From JBAZGH01 sp041652935 (GTDB taxonomy: Bacteria > Patescibacteriota > Patescibacteriia > Patescibacteriales > XYC2-FULL-47-12), in assembly GCA_041652935.1 (NCBI GenBank), contig JBAZGH010000001.1, positions 21,365 to 85,364 of the forward strand: 64,000 nt of DNA. Direction: 5' to 3'. Below the pieces are notes generated by a model. That model was not told the DNA's origin. It searched no databases and saw nothing but the letters and a program-made list of their open reading frames with translations. Positions 15,496 to 22,917 of this stretch are shown piece after piece. The first letter of the stretch is position 1, and every line of letters starts with the position of its first letter. The position numbers and the translations under genes are program-made.

Positions 15496-17376
15496 ATGAA
15501 TCACATACGTAACTTCTGTATAATCGCGCACATAGATCACGGCAAGTCCACATTGGCAGACAGGATGCTTGAAATAACGGGAACGGTGGAAAAAAGGAAA
15601 ATGAAAGAGCAATTGCTGGACAGGATGGACTTGGAAAGAGAGCGGGGGATAACCATTAAACTGCAGCCCGTTAATATGGAGTACGAAGGATACCATTTGA
15701 ATTTAATCGATACTCCCGGGCACGTGGATTTTTCCTATGAAGTTTCAAGAAGTTTAGCGGCTGTTGAGGGCGCTGTTTTGTTAGTGGACGCAACTCAAGG
15801 AATACAGGCGCAGACGCTGGCGAACCTTTATTTAGCGCTTGACCAAAATTTAGAGATAGTACCGGTTGTAAATAAAATTGATTTGCCCGCGGCGGATGTA
15901 AAAGGAACAAAAGAAAGCATTGTTAAATTGCTTGGATGCAAACAAGAAGAAATTTTAGAGGCCAGCGGAAAGACCGGCGCAGGAGTGAAGGAAATTTTAC
16001 AGGCAGTTATTGATTGTGTGCCGCCGCCCAAGACAACCGCGGAAAATAAATTGCGCGCTTTAATTTTTGACTCTGTTTACGACGAATATAAGGGCGTAGT
16101 CGCCTATGTCCGGCTGGTTGACGGAGAAGTTAAGAAAGGGGATGAGATAAAAATGGTTACGACTAAATATGAAAGCGACGCCCTTGATGTCGGCGTCTTC
16201 AAGCCGGATTATAAATCGACCGGAGAGCTGAGAACAGGAGAAATCGGCTATATTGTGACTGGCCTTAAATCAGTTGAAGAGTGCAAAGTCGGAGATACCA
16301 TAACATTATCGAACGCTTTAATAGCGTCCCCCTCCTTAAGCGAGGGGACAGGGGTGGTGATGAAAAATAAAAATCACACCCCCCCAACCCCCCCCTCGTC
16401 CAAGGGGGGGCGCGTTCGCGCAATGGTTGTCGCACTTCCCGGCTATAAAGAAGTAAAGCCGATGGTTTTTGCGGGGATATTCTGCAAAGAGGGAAATGAG
16501 TATGAAGAGCTGCGCGAGGGCATTGGAAAATTAAAATTAACTGATTCAGCCCTGGTTTATGAACCGGAGCATTCACAGGCGCTGGGCTTCGGGTTCCGAT
16601 GCGGATTTTTAGGCCTGCTTCACCTGGAAATATTCCAAGAGCGCTTGCGCCGGGAGTATGGCTTGGGGCTGGTAGTTACAACGCCTTCAGTTGCTTATCA
16701 GCTTAAAAAAACCGGCGGGGAAGAGATGATAGTGCGCTCGGCCCTGGATATGCCTGACCCCGCGCATATCGCTTCCATAAAAGAGCCGTGGGTAACCTTA
16801 GATGTAATTTCCCCCAAAGATTATATGGGAGGAATTATGTCTTTAGTGCAGGAAAAGCGGGGAACATATAAAAATACTGAGTACATTGACGATAACCGAG
16901 TAATTTTGCATTACGAAATGCCGATGTCGACTATCCTAACTGATTTTTATGACAAAGTAAAAAGCGCAACATCTGGTTACGCTTCTATTAATTATGAATT
17001 TTTAGATTACCGGAATTGCGAGGTGCAGCGATTGGACATTTTAGTCGCAGAAGAGCAGGTTGAATCTTTGGCAACTATTGTTTATAAGGACGAGGCGTTT
17101 AAGCGCGGCAAAGAAATTGTGAACTCGCTGAAAAATACATTGCCGCGCCAGCAGTTTGTTTTAAAAATACAGGCAGCTATTGGCGGTAAAGTAATCGCGG
17201 CTGAAAGAGTGTCCGCCTTGCGGAAAGATGTAACTGCTAAATTATACGGCGGCGATGTTTCCCGCAAGCGCAAACTTTTAGAAAAGCAGAAAAAAGGGAA
17301 GAAGAAAATGATGTCTATGGGCAAGGGCAAGGTTGATATTCCGCCGGAGGCGTTCCTTGCGGTGTTAAAGAAATAA
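15496..17376 (+). CDS. lepA: Elongation factor 4 (LepA)
   Basis: 626 residues. GTPase motifs AHIDHGKSTL (G1), DTPGHVDF (G3) and NKIDLP (G4) are followed by LepA-specific LGFGFRCGFLGLLHLE, PSVAYQL, PKDYMGGIMSL and the C-terminal domain ending RKRKLLEKQKKGKKKM. It back-translocates or remodels stalled ribosomes under stress. The family averages about 600 residues. The excess is explained by a GC-rich palindrome inserted in frame at about residues 277-305, between domain II and the conserved PGYKEVKPMVFAG. The flanks stay in frame, so the protein is presumably functional with an extra loop. Confidence 0.96.
   Translation: MNHIRNFCIIAHIDHGKSTLADRMLEITGTVEKRKMKEQLLDRMDLERERGITIKLQPVNMEYEGYHLNLIDTPGHVDFSYEVSRSLAAVEGAVLLVDATQGIQAQTLANLYLALDQNLEIVPVVNKIDLPAADVKGTKESIVKLLGCKQEEILEASGKTGAGVKEILQAVIDCVPPPKTTAENKLRALIFDSVYDEYKGVVAYVRLVDGEVKKGDEIKMVTTKYESDALDVGVFKPDYKSTGELRTGEIGYIVTGLKSVEECKVGDTITLSNALIASPSLSEGTGVVMKNKNHTPPTPPSSKGGRVRAMVVALPGYKEVKPMVFAGIFCKEGNEYEELREGIGKLKLTDSALVYEPEHSQALGFGFRCGFLGLLHLEIFQERLRREYGLGLVVTTPSVAYQLKKTGGEEMIVRSALDMPDPAHIASIKEPWVTLDVISPKDYMGGIMSLVQEKRGTYKNTEYIDDNRVILHYEMPMSTILTDFYDKVKSATSGYASINYEFLDYRNCEVQRLDILVAEEQVESLATIVYKDEAFKRGKEIVNSLKNTLPRQQFVLKIQAAIGGKVIAAERVSALRKDVTAKLYGGDVSRKRKLLEKQKKGKKKMMSMGKGKVDIPPEAFLAVLKK
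16327..16410. repeat. REP-like palindrome inserted inside lepA
   Basis: The left half (CCCCCTCCTTAAGCGAGGGG, then ACAGGGGTGGTGA) is mirrored by the right half (TCACACCCCCCAAC, then CCCCCCTCGTCCAAGGGGGG) about a short AT-rich centre. It is read in frame as a Pro/Gly/Ser-rich loop (PSLSEGTGVV, then TPPTPPSSKGG). The same kind of unit occurs between genes at 28741-28900. Confidence 0.8.
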
Positions 17377-17404
17377 CACAACACGTATTACATAACGCAA
17401 ACAT

Positions 17405-17503
17405 ATGAAAAGAAAAACAATTAAAAAAGTTATCGGCACCAGCATAATAATCATAATGATTATCGCTATGCTGTTATTTACTTTAATGCCGTTGTTTTAT
17501 TAA
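17405..17503 (+). CDS. 32-residue single-span membrane microprotein
   Basis: ATG AAA AGA AAA at 17405 opens a 32-codon frame that ends TAA at 17501-17503. The product has a basic start (MKRKTIKKVIG) and one hydrophobic helix (SIIIIMIIAMLLFTLMPLFY), which is the pattern expected of a real small membrane protein and unlikely by chance in an otherwise short gap. It lies 28 bases after lepA, on the same strand, and just before a convergent gene's terminator. Function unknown. Confidence 0.5.
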   Translation: MKRKTIKKVIGTSIIIIMIIAMLLFTLMPLFY

Positions 17504-17537
17504 AAAATAAAAAGCCGTTTCCAATTCTGAAAACGGC
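17502..17537 (-). terminator. Rho-independent terminator for the 64-residue minus-strand gene
   Basis: Stem GCCGTTT...AAACGGC at 17514-17537. On the minus strand it is followed by a T-rich tract (read as A's at 17502-17513). It lies directly after the stop of the gene at 17542-17736. Confidence 0.8.
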
Positions 17538-17541
17538 AGTG

Positions 17542-17736
17542 TCATCTAGAACTCCAAAGATAATAGACCGTAATAAAACAGAGAGCGGCCAGGAACCATC
17601 TCACCACCTTATAGATTAGAAATCCGACTGTATCCCGTATTTCTCGTCTATAAAAATAATCTTCGCCCGCTCCGATAACAATAAATCCAACGACGAATAA
17701 GATAAAGCCTAGTATAGTTTTCATTGCGGGGTCCAT
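17542..17736 (-). CDS. 64-residue two-helix membrane protein, unknown function
   Basis: Product starts MDPAMKTILGF and has two hydrophobic segments (about 5-24, ILGFILFVVGFIVIG, and about 43-60, VVRWFLAALCFITVYYLW) joined by a charged loop (EDYFYRREIRD). A strong SD (AAGGAGG) sits 6 bases before the ATG, and a consensus sigma70 promoter lies upstream (17768-17796, minus strand). The terminator downstream makes this a complete single-gene unit. The SD and promoter strength set it apart from neighbours. I recognise no family. Confidence 0.75.
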   Translation of the reverse strand: MDPAMKTILGFILFVVGFIVIGAGEDYFYRREIRDTVGFLIYKVVRWFLAALCFITVYYLWSSR

Positions 17737-17767
17737 TTCCGCCTCCTTTTTTGAAATAGATGTAAAG

Positions 17768-17796
17768 ATATTAGCATTATTTTAAAGTTTTGTCAA
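17768..17796 (-). promoter_or_regulatory. Consensus sigma70 promoter of the 64-residue gene
   Basis: On the minus strand TTGACA (17796-17791), a 17-base spacer and TAATAT (17773-17768). It overlaps the region just before the recJ start, so transcription of recJ and of this gene may interfere. Confidence 0.75.
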
Positions 17797-17801
17797 TTTT
17801 T

Positions 17802-19601
17802 ATGGATAAAAAGTGGATTATAAAGGAAAAACAGGAATACACTAAAAACAATCCGGGATTGCACCCGGTTATTTTTCGATTACTGGCAAATCGCGGTTTT
17901 AGCGTTGATGAAATAGAGAAATTTTTAAAGCTGGATTACAAGGAAAATTTACATGATCCATTCTTATTTAAAAATATGAAAGCAGCGGTAGAATTGATTT
18001 TTAAGCACATGAAGAATGGAAGCAGAATTATAATATACGGAGATTATGACGCTGACGGTGTTACAGCCACGGCGGTTATGCAGAAGACATTGGAATTTTT
18101 AGGATGCAAGAATTTAGATATTTACATTCCCCACCGCGAAAGCGAGGGATACGGCATAAATAAAAGCGCGGTAGAGGAAATTGCCAAAAGCGGCGCTAGT
18201 TTAATTATCACAGTTGATACCGGCATTAGAAGCATCGGCGAGGTTGCGCTAGCTAAAGAAAAGGGAATGGACGTTGTTTTAACCGACCATCATGAATGCG
18301 GCGAACAGGTTCCCGATTGCTTGATTATTAATCCAAAAGTTAACGGCGAAAAATATCCATTCAGGGATTTGGCCGGAGTTGGCGTGGCGTTTAAAGTGTC
18401 GCAGGCGTTGTTGTACGCACGCGAAAACCATGCGCAACATAACGCAAAACAACGCGAAAAAGAGGGATTTGAAAAGTGGCTATTGGATTTAGTAGCCATA
18501 GGCACCATTGCTGATTTAATGCCATTAGTTAATGAGAATAGAGTTTTGGTGAATTATGGATTAGTCGTATTGAATAAGACGCAGAGAATCGGCATTAAAA
18601 AATTAATGGAAACCGCGCAAAGCGATACTGATAAAAATGGAAATAAGCGGGAAGTTGACGCTTGGCAAATTGGTTATCAATTAGCCCCTCGCTTAAATGC
18701 GGCTGGTCGGCTTGGGCGCGCAAATACGGCCTACGAATTACTTATTACTGAAGATAAACAAGAAGCAACAGAAATAGCCCATAAATTAGACAATACGAAT
18801 AAAGAACGCCAAAATATTACACAAGAAATTTTTGAGCAGGCAGAGCAAGAGATTAATAAGAAAAACAAAATTTTATTTGCTGTTTATAATGGAGAGCAAA
18901 AGAACGCCTGGTCTTCAGGAGTGATGGGTTTGGTGGCTGGAAAATTAACAGAAAAATATTACCGGCCATCGTTGGCGATTACAAGCAAAATTGGCAATGA
19001 TGGGTTGGAAATTGTCGGGAGCGCCAGAAGTATTGCTGAATTTAACATTACATCCATGCTGGAGGAATGCGGTGAATTATTATCGCATTACGGCGGGCAC
19101 AAACAGGCGGCCGGATTCACCATAAAGCCGGGAAAATTAGATGAGTTTTTAGCCAAAGCAAAAAAAATTACTGAACATGAATTAAAAGATGTTGAATTAA
19201 TCCCCGCCCTAGAAATTGATTTAGAGATAAATTTTAATGACGTGTCTGAAGATTTATATGAAGCATTGCAAAAATTAAGGCCCTTCGGAGTTAAAAATGC
19301 CCAACCAAAATTTGTTAGCAAAAATTTAAAAGTGATAAATGCAGTTAAGATGGGGAATGAACAACAACATCTCAAGTTACAAGTTACAAGTTACAAGTCA
19401 CAAAAATTAAGCGCAGTTGGTTTTAGCGTATTGGAAGAATGGAAAAAAATAAAAATTGGAGACGAAATTGATTTAGTGTATTATATAGATATGAACGAAT
19501 GGAACGGGAGGAGGGAAGTTCAGTTGAAGATTATAGACCTAAAAAATAATTCAAATATTCAAATGAATTCAAATACCTCAAATACAAATAATTCGAATTA
19601 A
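17802..19601 (+). CDS. recJ: Single-stranded-DNA-specific exonuclease RecJ
   Basis: 599 residues from the ATG at 17802 (a TTG four codons earlier is not needed). The DHH phosphoesterase core shows IIYGDYDADGVTATAVM, VDTGI, VLTDHHECG and VAIGTIADLMPL. The DHHA1 domain shows NAAGRLGRA and the nucleic-acid-binding GGHKQAAGF, and an OB-fold end follows. It degrades 5' ends in recombination and mismatch repair. Two oddities: a Lys/Glu/Gln-rich insert (HAQHNAKQREKEGFEKW) in the DHH domain, and a four-unit heptamer array read as QVTSYKSQ near residues 525-534. The C-terminus is a low-complexity Asn/Ser tail (about 18 residues) made of further AT-rich repeat. Confidence 0.95.
   Translation: MDKKWIIKEKQEYTKNNPGLHPVIFRLLANRGFSVDEIEKFLKLDYKENLHDPFLFKNMKAAVELIFKHMKNGSRIIIYGDYDADGVTATAVMQKTLEFLGCKNLDIYIPHRESEGYGINKSAVEEIAKSGASLIITVDTGIRSIGEVALAKEKGMDVVLTDHHECGEQVPDCLIINPKVNGEKYPFRDLAGVGVAFKVSQALLYARENHAQHNAKQREKEGFEKWLLDLVAIGTIADLMPLVNENRVLVNYGLVVLNKTQRIGIKKLMETAQSDTDKNGNKREVDAWQIGYQLAPRLNAAGRLGRANTAYELLITEDKQEATEIAHKLDNTNKERQNITQEIFEQAEQEINKKNKILFAVYNGEQKNAWSSGVMGLVAGKLTEKYYRPSLAITSKIGNDGLEIVGSARSIAEFNITSMLEECGELLSHYGGHKQAAGFTIKPGKLDEFLAKAKKITEHELKDVELIPALEIDLEINFNDVSEDLYEALQKLRPFGVKNAQPKFVSKNLKVINAVKMGNEQQHLKLQVTSYKSQKLSAVGFSVLEEWKKIKIGDEIDLVYYIDMNEWNGRREVQLKIIDLKNNSNIQMNSNTSNTNNSN
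19374..19401 (+). repeat. Heptanucleotide array inside recJ
   Basis: Four tandem 7-mers: AAGTTAC three times, then AAGTCAC. They encode part of the loop LKLQVTSYKSQK in the OB domain. Confidence 0.85.
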
Positions 19602-19604
19602 TTT

Positions 19605-20003
19605 ATGCAAGATAAAGTGGTTCATAGAGAATTATCATATAAAATTACAGGTTTATTATTTAAAGTTCATACTGAGTTGGGGCATTATCGCAATGAAAAA
19701 CAGTACGCTGATTATTTTGAAAAATTATTGCAATTATATAATATTGAATATGTTAGAGAATATAGATTTTTAGATCAACAATATGGAAAGGAACAAGTAA
19801 GATGTGTTGCGGATTTCATTATTAATGATAAGGTGCTTTTAGAGTTTAAATCTAGAAATTTTTTAACTAAAGACGATTATTACCAGGTTAGAAGATATTT
19901 AATAACTCTGAATTTACAATTAGGTATTTTGATAAATTTTAAACAATATAGGCTATCACCAAAACGTATTTTAAATAGTGATTTTTTGAGAAATAAATTT
20001 TAA
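19605..20003 (+). CDS. GxxExxY-family protein (possible PD-(D/E)xK nuclease fold)
   Basis: 132 residues. TGLLFKVHTELGHYRNEKQY, continuing ADYFEKLL, matches the version of the GxxExxY family common in candidate-phyla genomes, although the first Gly of the name motif is Tyr here. Asp at VADFII, then LLEFKS, then a Gln in YYQVRRYL give the D...ExK...Q arrangement of the PD-(D/E)xK nuclease superfamily, so nuclease chemistry is possible but not shown. These genes are often found as sporadic insertions next to repeats. Here one sits between recJ and rnhA with AT-rich TTTGAATAATTTGAAT-type repeats on both sides. Confidence 0.75.
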   Translation: MQDKVVHRELSYKITGLLFKVHTELGHYRNEKQYADYFEKLLQLYNIEYVREYRFLDQQYGKEQVRCVADFIINDKVLLEFKSRNFLTKDDYYQVRRYLITLNLQLGILINFKQYRLSPKRILNSDFLRNKF

Positions 20004-20065
20004 TTTAATTTTTTATTTGAATTATTTGATTTGAATAATTTGAATTTAAGTTCGTAATTCGAATT

Positions 20066-20473
20066 ATGAGTTATGCGAAATTAACAATCTACACCGACGG
20101 CGGAGCGCGCAACAATCCGGGCCCGGCAGGCATAGGGTGCGTTTTTTATGATGACAAAAAAAATATAGTTAAGGAAATTTCCGAATACATCGGCGAGGCG
20201 ACAAATAACCAAGCAGAATACAAAGCTTGTTTGCGGGCGATGGAAGAAGCAAAAAAATTCGGAGCCGAGGAGTTGGATTTTTATTTGGATAGCGAATTAG
20301 TAGTTAAACAGCTCAAGCGCGAGTATAAGGTAAAAAATAAAGAGCTGGCGCCGTTGTTTATGAAGATTTATAATTTATCCCAGCAGTTTAAAAAGGTAAC
20401 ATTTAAGCATGTGCGGCGCGAGTTCAATAGGGAAGCGGATAGATTGGTAAATGAGGCGATTGATAATAGATAA
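20066..20473 (+). CDS. rnhA: Ribonuclease HI-family protein
   Basis: 135 residues. IYTDGGARNNPGPAGIG (first catalytic Asp), NNQAEYKACLRAMEEA (Glu), LDFYLDSELVVKQL (Asp) and the terminal REFNREADRLVNEA (Asp) give all four RNase H carboxylates. Length and motifs fit the RnhA-like/reverse-transcriptase-like family without the basic protrusion of E. coli RNase HI. It cleaves RNA in RNA-DNA hybrids. It follows recJ and the GxxExxY gene, so it may belong to the same repair-related transcript. Confidence 0.92.
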   Translation: MSYAKLTIYTDGGARNNPGPAGIGCVFYDDKKNIVKEISEYIGEATNNQAEYKACLRAMEEAKKFGAEELDFYLDSELVVKQLKREYKVKNKELAPLFMKIYNLSQQFKKVTFKHVRREFNREADRLVNEAIDNR

Positions 20474-20495
20474 CCATGAAAATAATTCAACCATT

Positions 20496-20556
20496 ATTTA
20501 ACGATAATTGTACAATAATTAATTATCGTTAAATTATTGTACAATTATCGTTAAAT
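20496..20556. repeat. Perfect 25-bp inverted repeat with nested arm copy
   Basis: The left arm 20496-20520 and right arm 20532-20556 are perfect reverse complements (core TTAACGATAATTGTACAAT). The 11-base spacer AATTATCGTTA repeats part of the right arm, so two competing stems are possible. It fills most of the rnhA-FtsL gap. Confidence 0.9.
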
Positions 20557-20572
20557 ATTTTATAATAAACCC

Positions 20573-21013
20573 ATGCGCCAGAGGTTTGCTCAACAAGATA
20601 ATATTTTTAAACGGACAATTTTAAACTCCAAATTTTTTACTTTGGTTGTTATTGTAATTATAGTATTAATTTCCCAGCCGCTGATAAAAAAGATAAACCA
20701 ACGGCGCGATTTAAACAGGGAGATTAGCGCGTTGGAGCAAGAGGTGGATCGAATTGAAAATAAGAATGACGATTTGCGCGGGTTGATAGATTATTTAGAC
20801 AGCGACGGCTTTACTGAAAAAGAGGCGCGATTAAATCTTGATTTGCGCAAGCCGGGCGAGAAAGTTGCCATAATAAAAGGAACTGAAAATAATTTTTCAG
20901 AACAGGAAGAAGTAAAGACTATTTTTAATGTGCCCGGCCTGGATAAAGAGCAGCCGGAATCGCCAAAAAATAACTTGAAAAAATGGCGGGATTATTTTTT
21001 TGCCGTCAGATAG
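20573..21013 (+). CDS. FtsL/DivIC-like septum formation initiator
   Basis: 146 residues. A short cytoplasmic start, one membrane helix (FFTLVVIVIIVLISQPLI, about 23-40), then a coiled coil (INQRRDLNREISALEQEVDRIENKNDDLRGLIDYL) and the motif FTEKEARLNLDLRKPGEKVAII, which is the DivIC/FtsB end of the coiled coil. By family it would join FtsQ-like partners at the division septum. The tail beyond residue 110 is acidic and Pro-rich. The ATG is 16 bases after the large inverted repeat. Confidence 0.8.
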   Translation: MRQRFAQQDNIFKRTILNSKFFTLVVIVIIVLISQPLIKKINQRRDLNREISALEQEVDRIENKNDDLRGLIDYLDSDGFTEKEARLNLDLRKPGEKVAIIKGTENNFSEQEEVKTIFNVPGLDKEQPESPKNNLKKWRDYFFAVR

Positions 21014-21054
21014 CTTATTTACATATAAATTAAGGAACCAATAAATTTAACCGA

Positions 21055-22608
21055 ATGCCCAAATATATTGACGGGGTAAAAAAAGTTAACGCAAAAAAGG
21101 TTAAAGAAGACAATCCACTGCCAATTTTCTCAAATAAAAATAAGAATGTAGAAAAATCAGCCAGCGGAATTTTTTATGTTGCCGCTAAAAGCGCCGAGAA
21201 GAAGCAAGACATAAAAAAGCCGGGCAGTTACGCGAAGCCGGAGGAAAAATCAGCTGAAAGCAAAGTAGAAGAAAATAATTTATTTAAAAATATTTTTGGC
21301 AAAGCGGAATTCATGGGCGGAAAAAAAATTAATTTAAAAAACAAATTTTTTAAGATTAGCGAAATGGCGGAAAAGAGAATGGCTAGGCAAAGGGATAAAA
21401 TTGAATTGAAAAATAAAGAATTAGCCGCAAGAAAAGAACAAAAAACAGGGGAGGAAAAAGCGCGGTTGGAAAAGATAGCGGCTGAAAAAAAAGCCAGGGA
21501 AGAAAAGCATTTAAAAATGCAAAAAGAAAACAAAAGGCAAAAAAATGAAATTAAAAAAAGGAAGGGAATGGCGAAAAAAGCCAAGGCAAAGCTAAGAGCG
21601 GAAAAATTTGCTTTAAAGTTAGAAAGGAAAGAAGAATGGAAGAAGAAGGCGGAAGAAACAAAAAAGAAGAAAAAGAAAGCAATAAAAATAATTATTTTAA
21701 AAATAAAACAACAGTCAAGAAAACTGTTAATGTCGCTGGCTGTCGGCGCTATAATTACAATAGCGGTTCTTGCGGGGCTGTCTTATTCGGTTTATCAACA
21801 TCCCGTTACTAATGATTTGAACCAGGTACTAATAAGGAAGCTGCCGTTCCCGGCGATTTTTGTGAATTACCGCATGGTAAGGTATTCGCAATATTTTGAC
21901 GATTTGCGCTTATTAGGAGATTATTATTTAACAGAAGCAGAGTCTAGCTTGCCCGAAGGAAAAACTTTAGGGAAAAATAAAGATCAACTAGTGCTGGAAA
22001 AAATTATAGAAAAAAGATTATTGGAAAACTTAGCGAATAAATATAATGTAAAAGTTGGAGAGAATGAAGTTAATGAATATTTTAATAAATTATCCGCCGC
22101 GGAAGGCGAAGAGAATTTTACAGATAAGATTTATAACCAATATGGCTTAACTAAGAAGCTTTTTAATGAAAAAATAATCTATTATTTTGTTTTGAAAGAT
22201 AAAATAAAAGAATATTTCATTAAAGATGAAAAAGCGCATCAAGGAGCAAATTTAAGAATTAAGAAAGTAGAGGAATTGTTAAAAAAGAATCCGGATGATT
22301 TTGGAAAATTAGCCGAGAAATACAGTGAAGATGTCCACGCTTTAAATGGCGGGGATATTGGATATATAAAATATGGCAGCATGGAAGAGAATTTGAAACA
22401 ATCTATTACCGGTCTTAATATGGGCGATACAAGTGAAATTATAAAAGAAGAGGACGAGTATTACATATTAAAAGTACGCGACATAAAAGAGGGCCGGGAC
22501 GGCCAGGATGTTTGGCTGGAAAAAATAACTATTTTTACCAACTATACTTTTGATAAGTATTTAGAGGATTTAAGAAATGAAGCTAAGATTTGGAATTTAA
22601 TTAAATGA
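21055..22608 (+). CDS. Membrane-anchored parvulin-type peptidyl-prolyl isomerase (SurA/PrsA-like) with Lys-rich cytoplasmic domain
   Basis: 517 residues. Residues 1-220 are extremely rich in Lys, Glu and Ala and look like a long charged helix or coiled coil. A membrane helix follows (LLMSLAVGAIITIAVLAGL, about 225-245), then a SurA_N-like helical region (about 280-400) and one parvulin domain (about 400-500; FGKLAEKYSEDVHALNGGDIG and EEDEYYILKVRDI). The foldase part should sit outside the membrane, as in PrsA, helping exported proteins fold. PrsA is normally a lipoprotein. The big Lys-rich domain on the inner side is not part of that family and may bind nucleic acid or ribosomes (inference). 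Confidence 0.8.
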   Translation: MPKYIDGVKKVNAKKVKEDNPLPIFSNKNKNVEKSASGIFYVAAKSAEKKQDIKKPGSYAKPEEKSAESKVEENNLFKNIFGKAEFMGGKKINLKNKFFKISEMAEKRMARQRDKIELKNKELAARKEQKTGEEKARLEKIAAEKKAREEKHLKMQKENKRQKNEIKKRKGMAKKAKAKLRAEKFALKLERKEEWKKKAEETKKKKKKAIKIIILKIKQQSRKLLMSLAVGAIITIAVLAGLSYSVYQHPVTNDLNQVLIRKLPFPAIFVNYRMVRYSQYFDDLRLLGDYYLTEAESSLPEGKTLGKNKDQLVLEKIIEKRLLENLANKYNVKVGENEVNEYFNKLSAAEGEENFTDKIYNQYGLTKKLFNEKIIYYFVLKDKIKEYFIKDEKAHQGANLRIKKVEELLKKNPDDFGKLAEKYSEDVHALNGGDIGYIKYGSMEENLKQSITGLNMGDTSEIIKEEDEYYILKVRDIKEGRDGQDVWLEKITIFTNYTFDKYLEDLRNEAKIWNLIK

Positions 22609-22637
22609 GCTGAAGTGGGGTTAAATTTTATTTTTTG

Positions 22638-22710
22638 AGCCACCTGTCGGGTTTGAACCGACGACCTACGGTTTACGATACCGCCGCTCTGCCAACTGAG
22701 CTAAGGTGGC
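22638..22710 (-). tRNA. tRNA-Thr(CGU)
   Basis: Read on the minus strand, the 73-base cloverleaf has acceptor GCCACCU/AGGUGGC, D-arm GCUCAGUUGGCAGAGC, anticodon stem GCGGU/ACCGU with loop AUCGUAA (anticodon CGU) and T-arm GUCGG-UUCGAAC-CCGAC. No CCA is encoded. It reads ACG codons. Confidence 0.95.
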
Positions 22711-22716
22711 CTTTCT

Positions 22717-22739
22717 TGGAGCAGGTAACGGGAACCCGC
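22717..22739 (-). pseudogene. Fragment of a tRNA-Gly 3' end with encoded CCA
   Basis: Read on the minus strand, GCGGGUUCCCGUUACCUGC followed by UCCA resembles the T-arm, acceptor strand and CCA of a tRNA-Gly(UCC) from which about 5 bases of the T-loop are missing. No 5' half with matching acceptor is found. It sits between the two intact tRNAs next to a GTCCCGA/TCGGGAC stem-loop (22744-22761). Confidence 0.45.
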
Positions 22740-22792
22740 CCACGTCCCGAATTTTCGGGACTACAGTGGGTAAGTTGAACCCACGATTTCTG

Positions 22793-22863
22793 AGCGGGAT
22801 ACGAGAATCGAACTCGCGTCTCCTGCTTGGGAAGCAGATGTACTACCATTGTACTAATCCCGC
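22793..22863 (-). tRNA. tRNA-Gly(CCC)
   Basis: A 71-base cloverleaf on the minus strand: acceptor GCGGGAU/AUCCCGC, short D-arm GUACAAUGGUAGUAC, anticodon stem UCUGC/GCAGG with loop UUCCCAA (anticodon CCC) and T-arm GCGAG-UUCGAUU-CUCGU. No CCA is encoded. It reads GGG codons. Confidence 0.95.
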
Positions 22864-22917
22864 AAATAAACTATTCAACTAAAGTGGCTAAGCAACTAGT
22901 TAACTAATTCATATACT

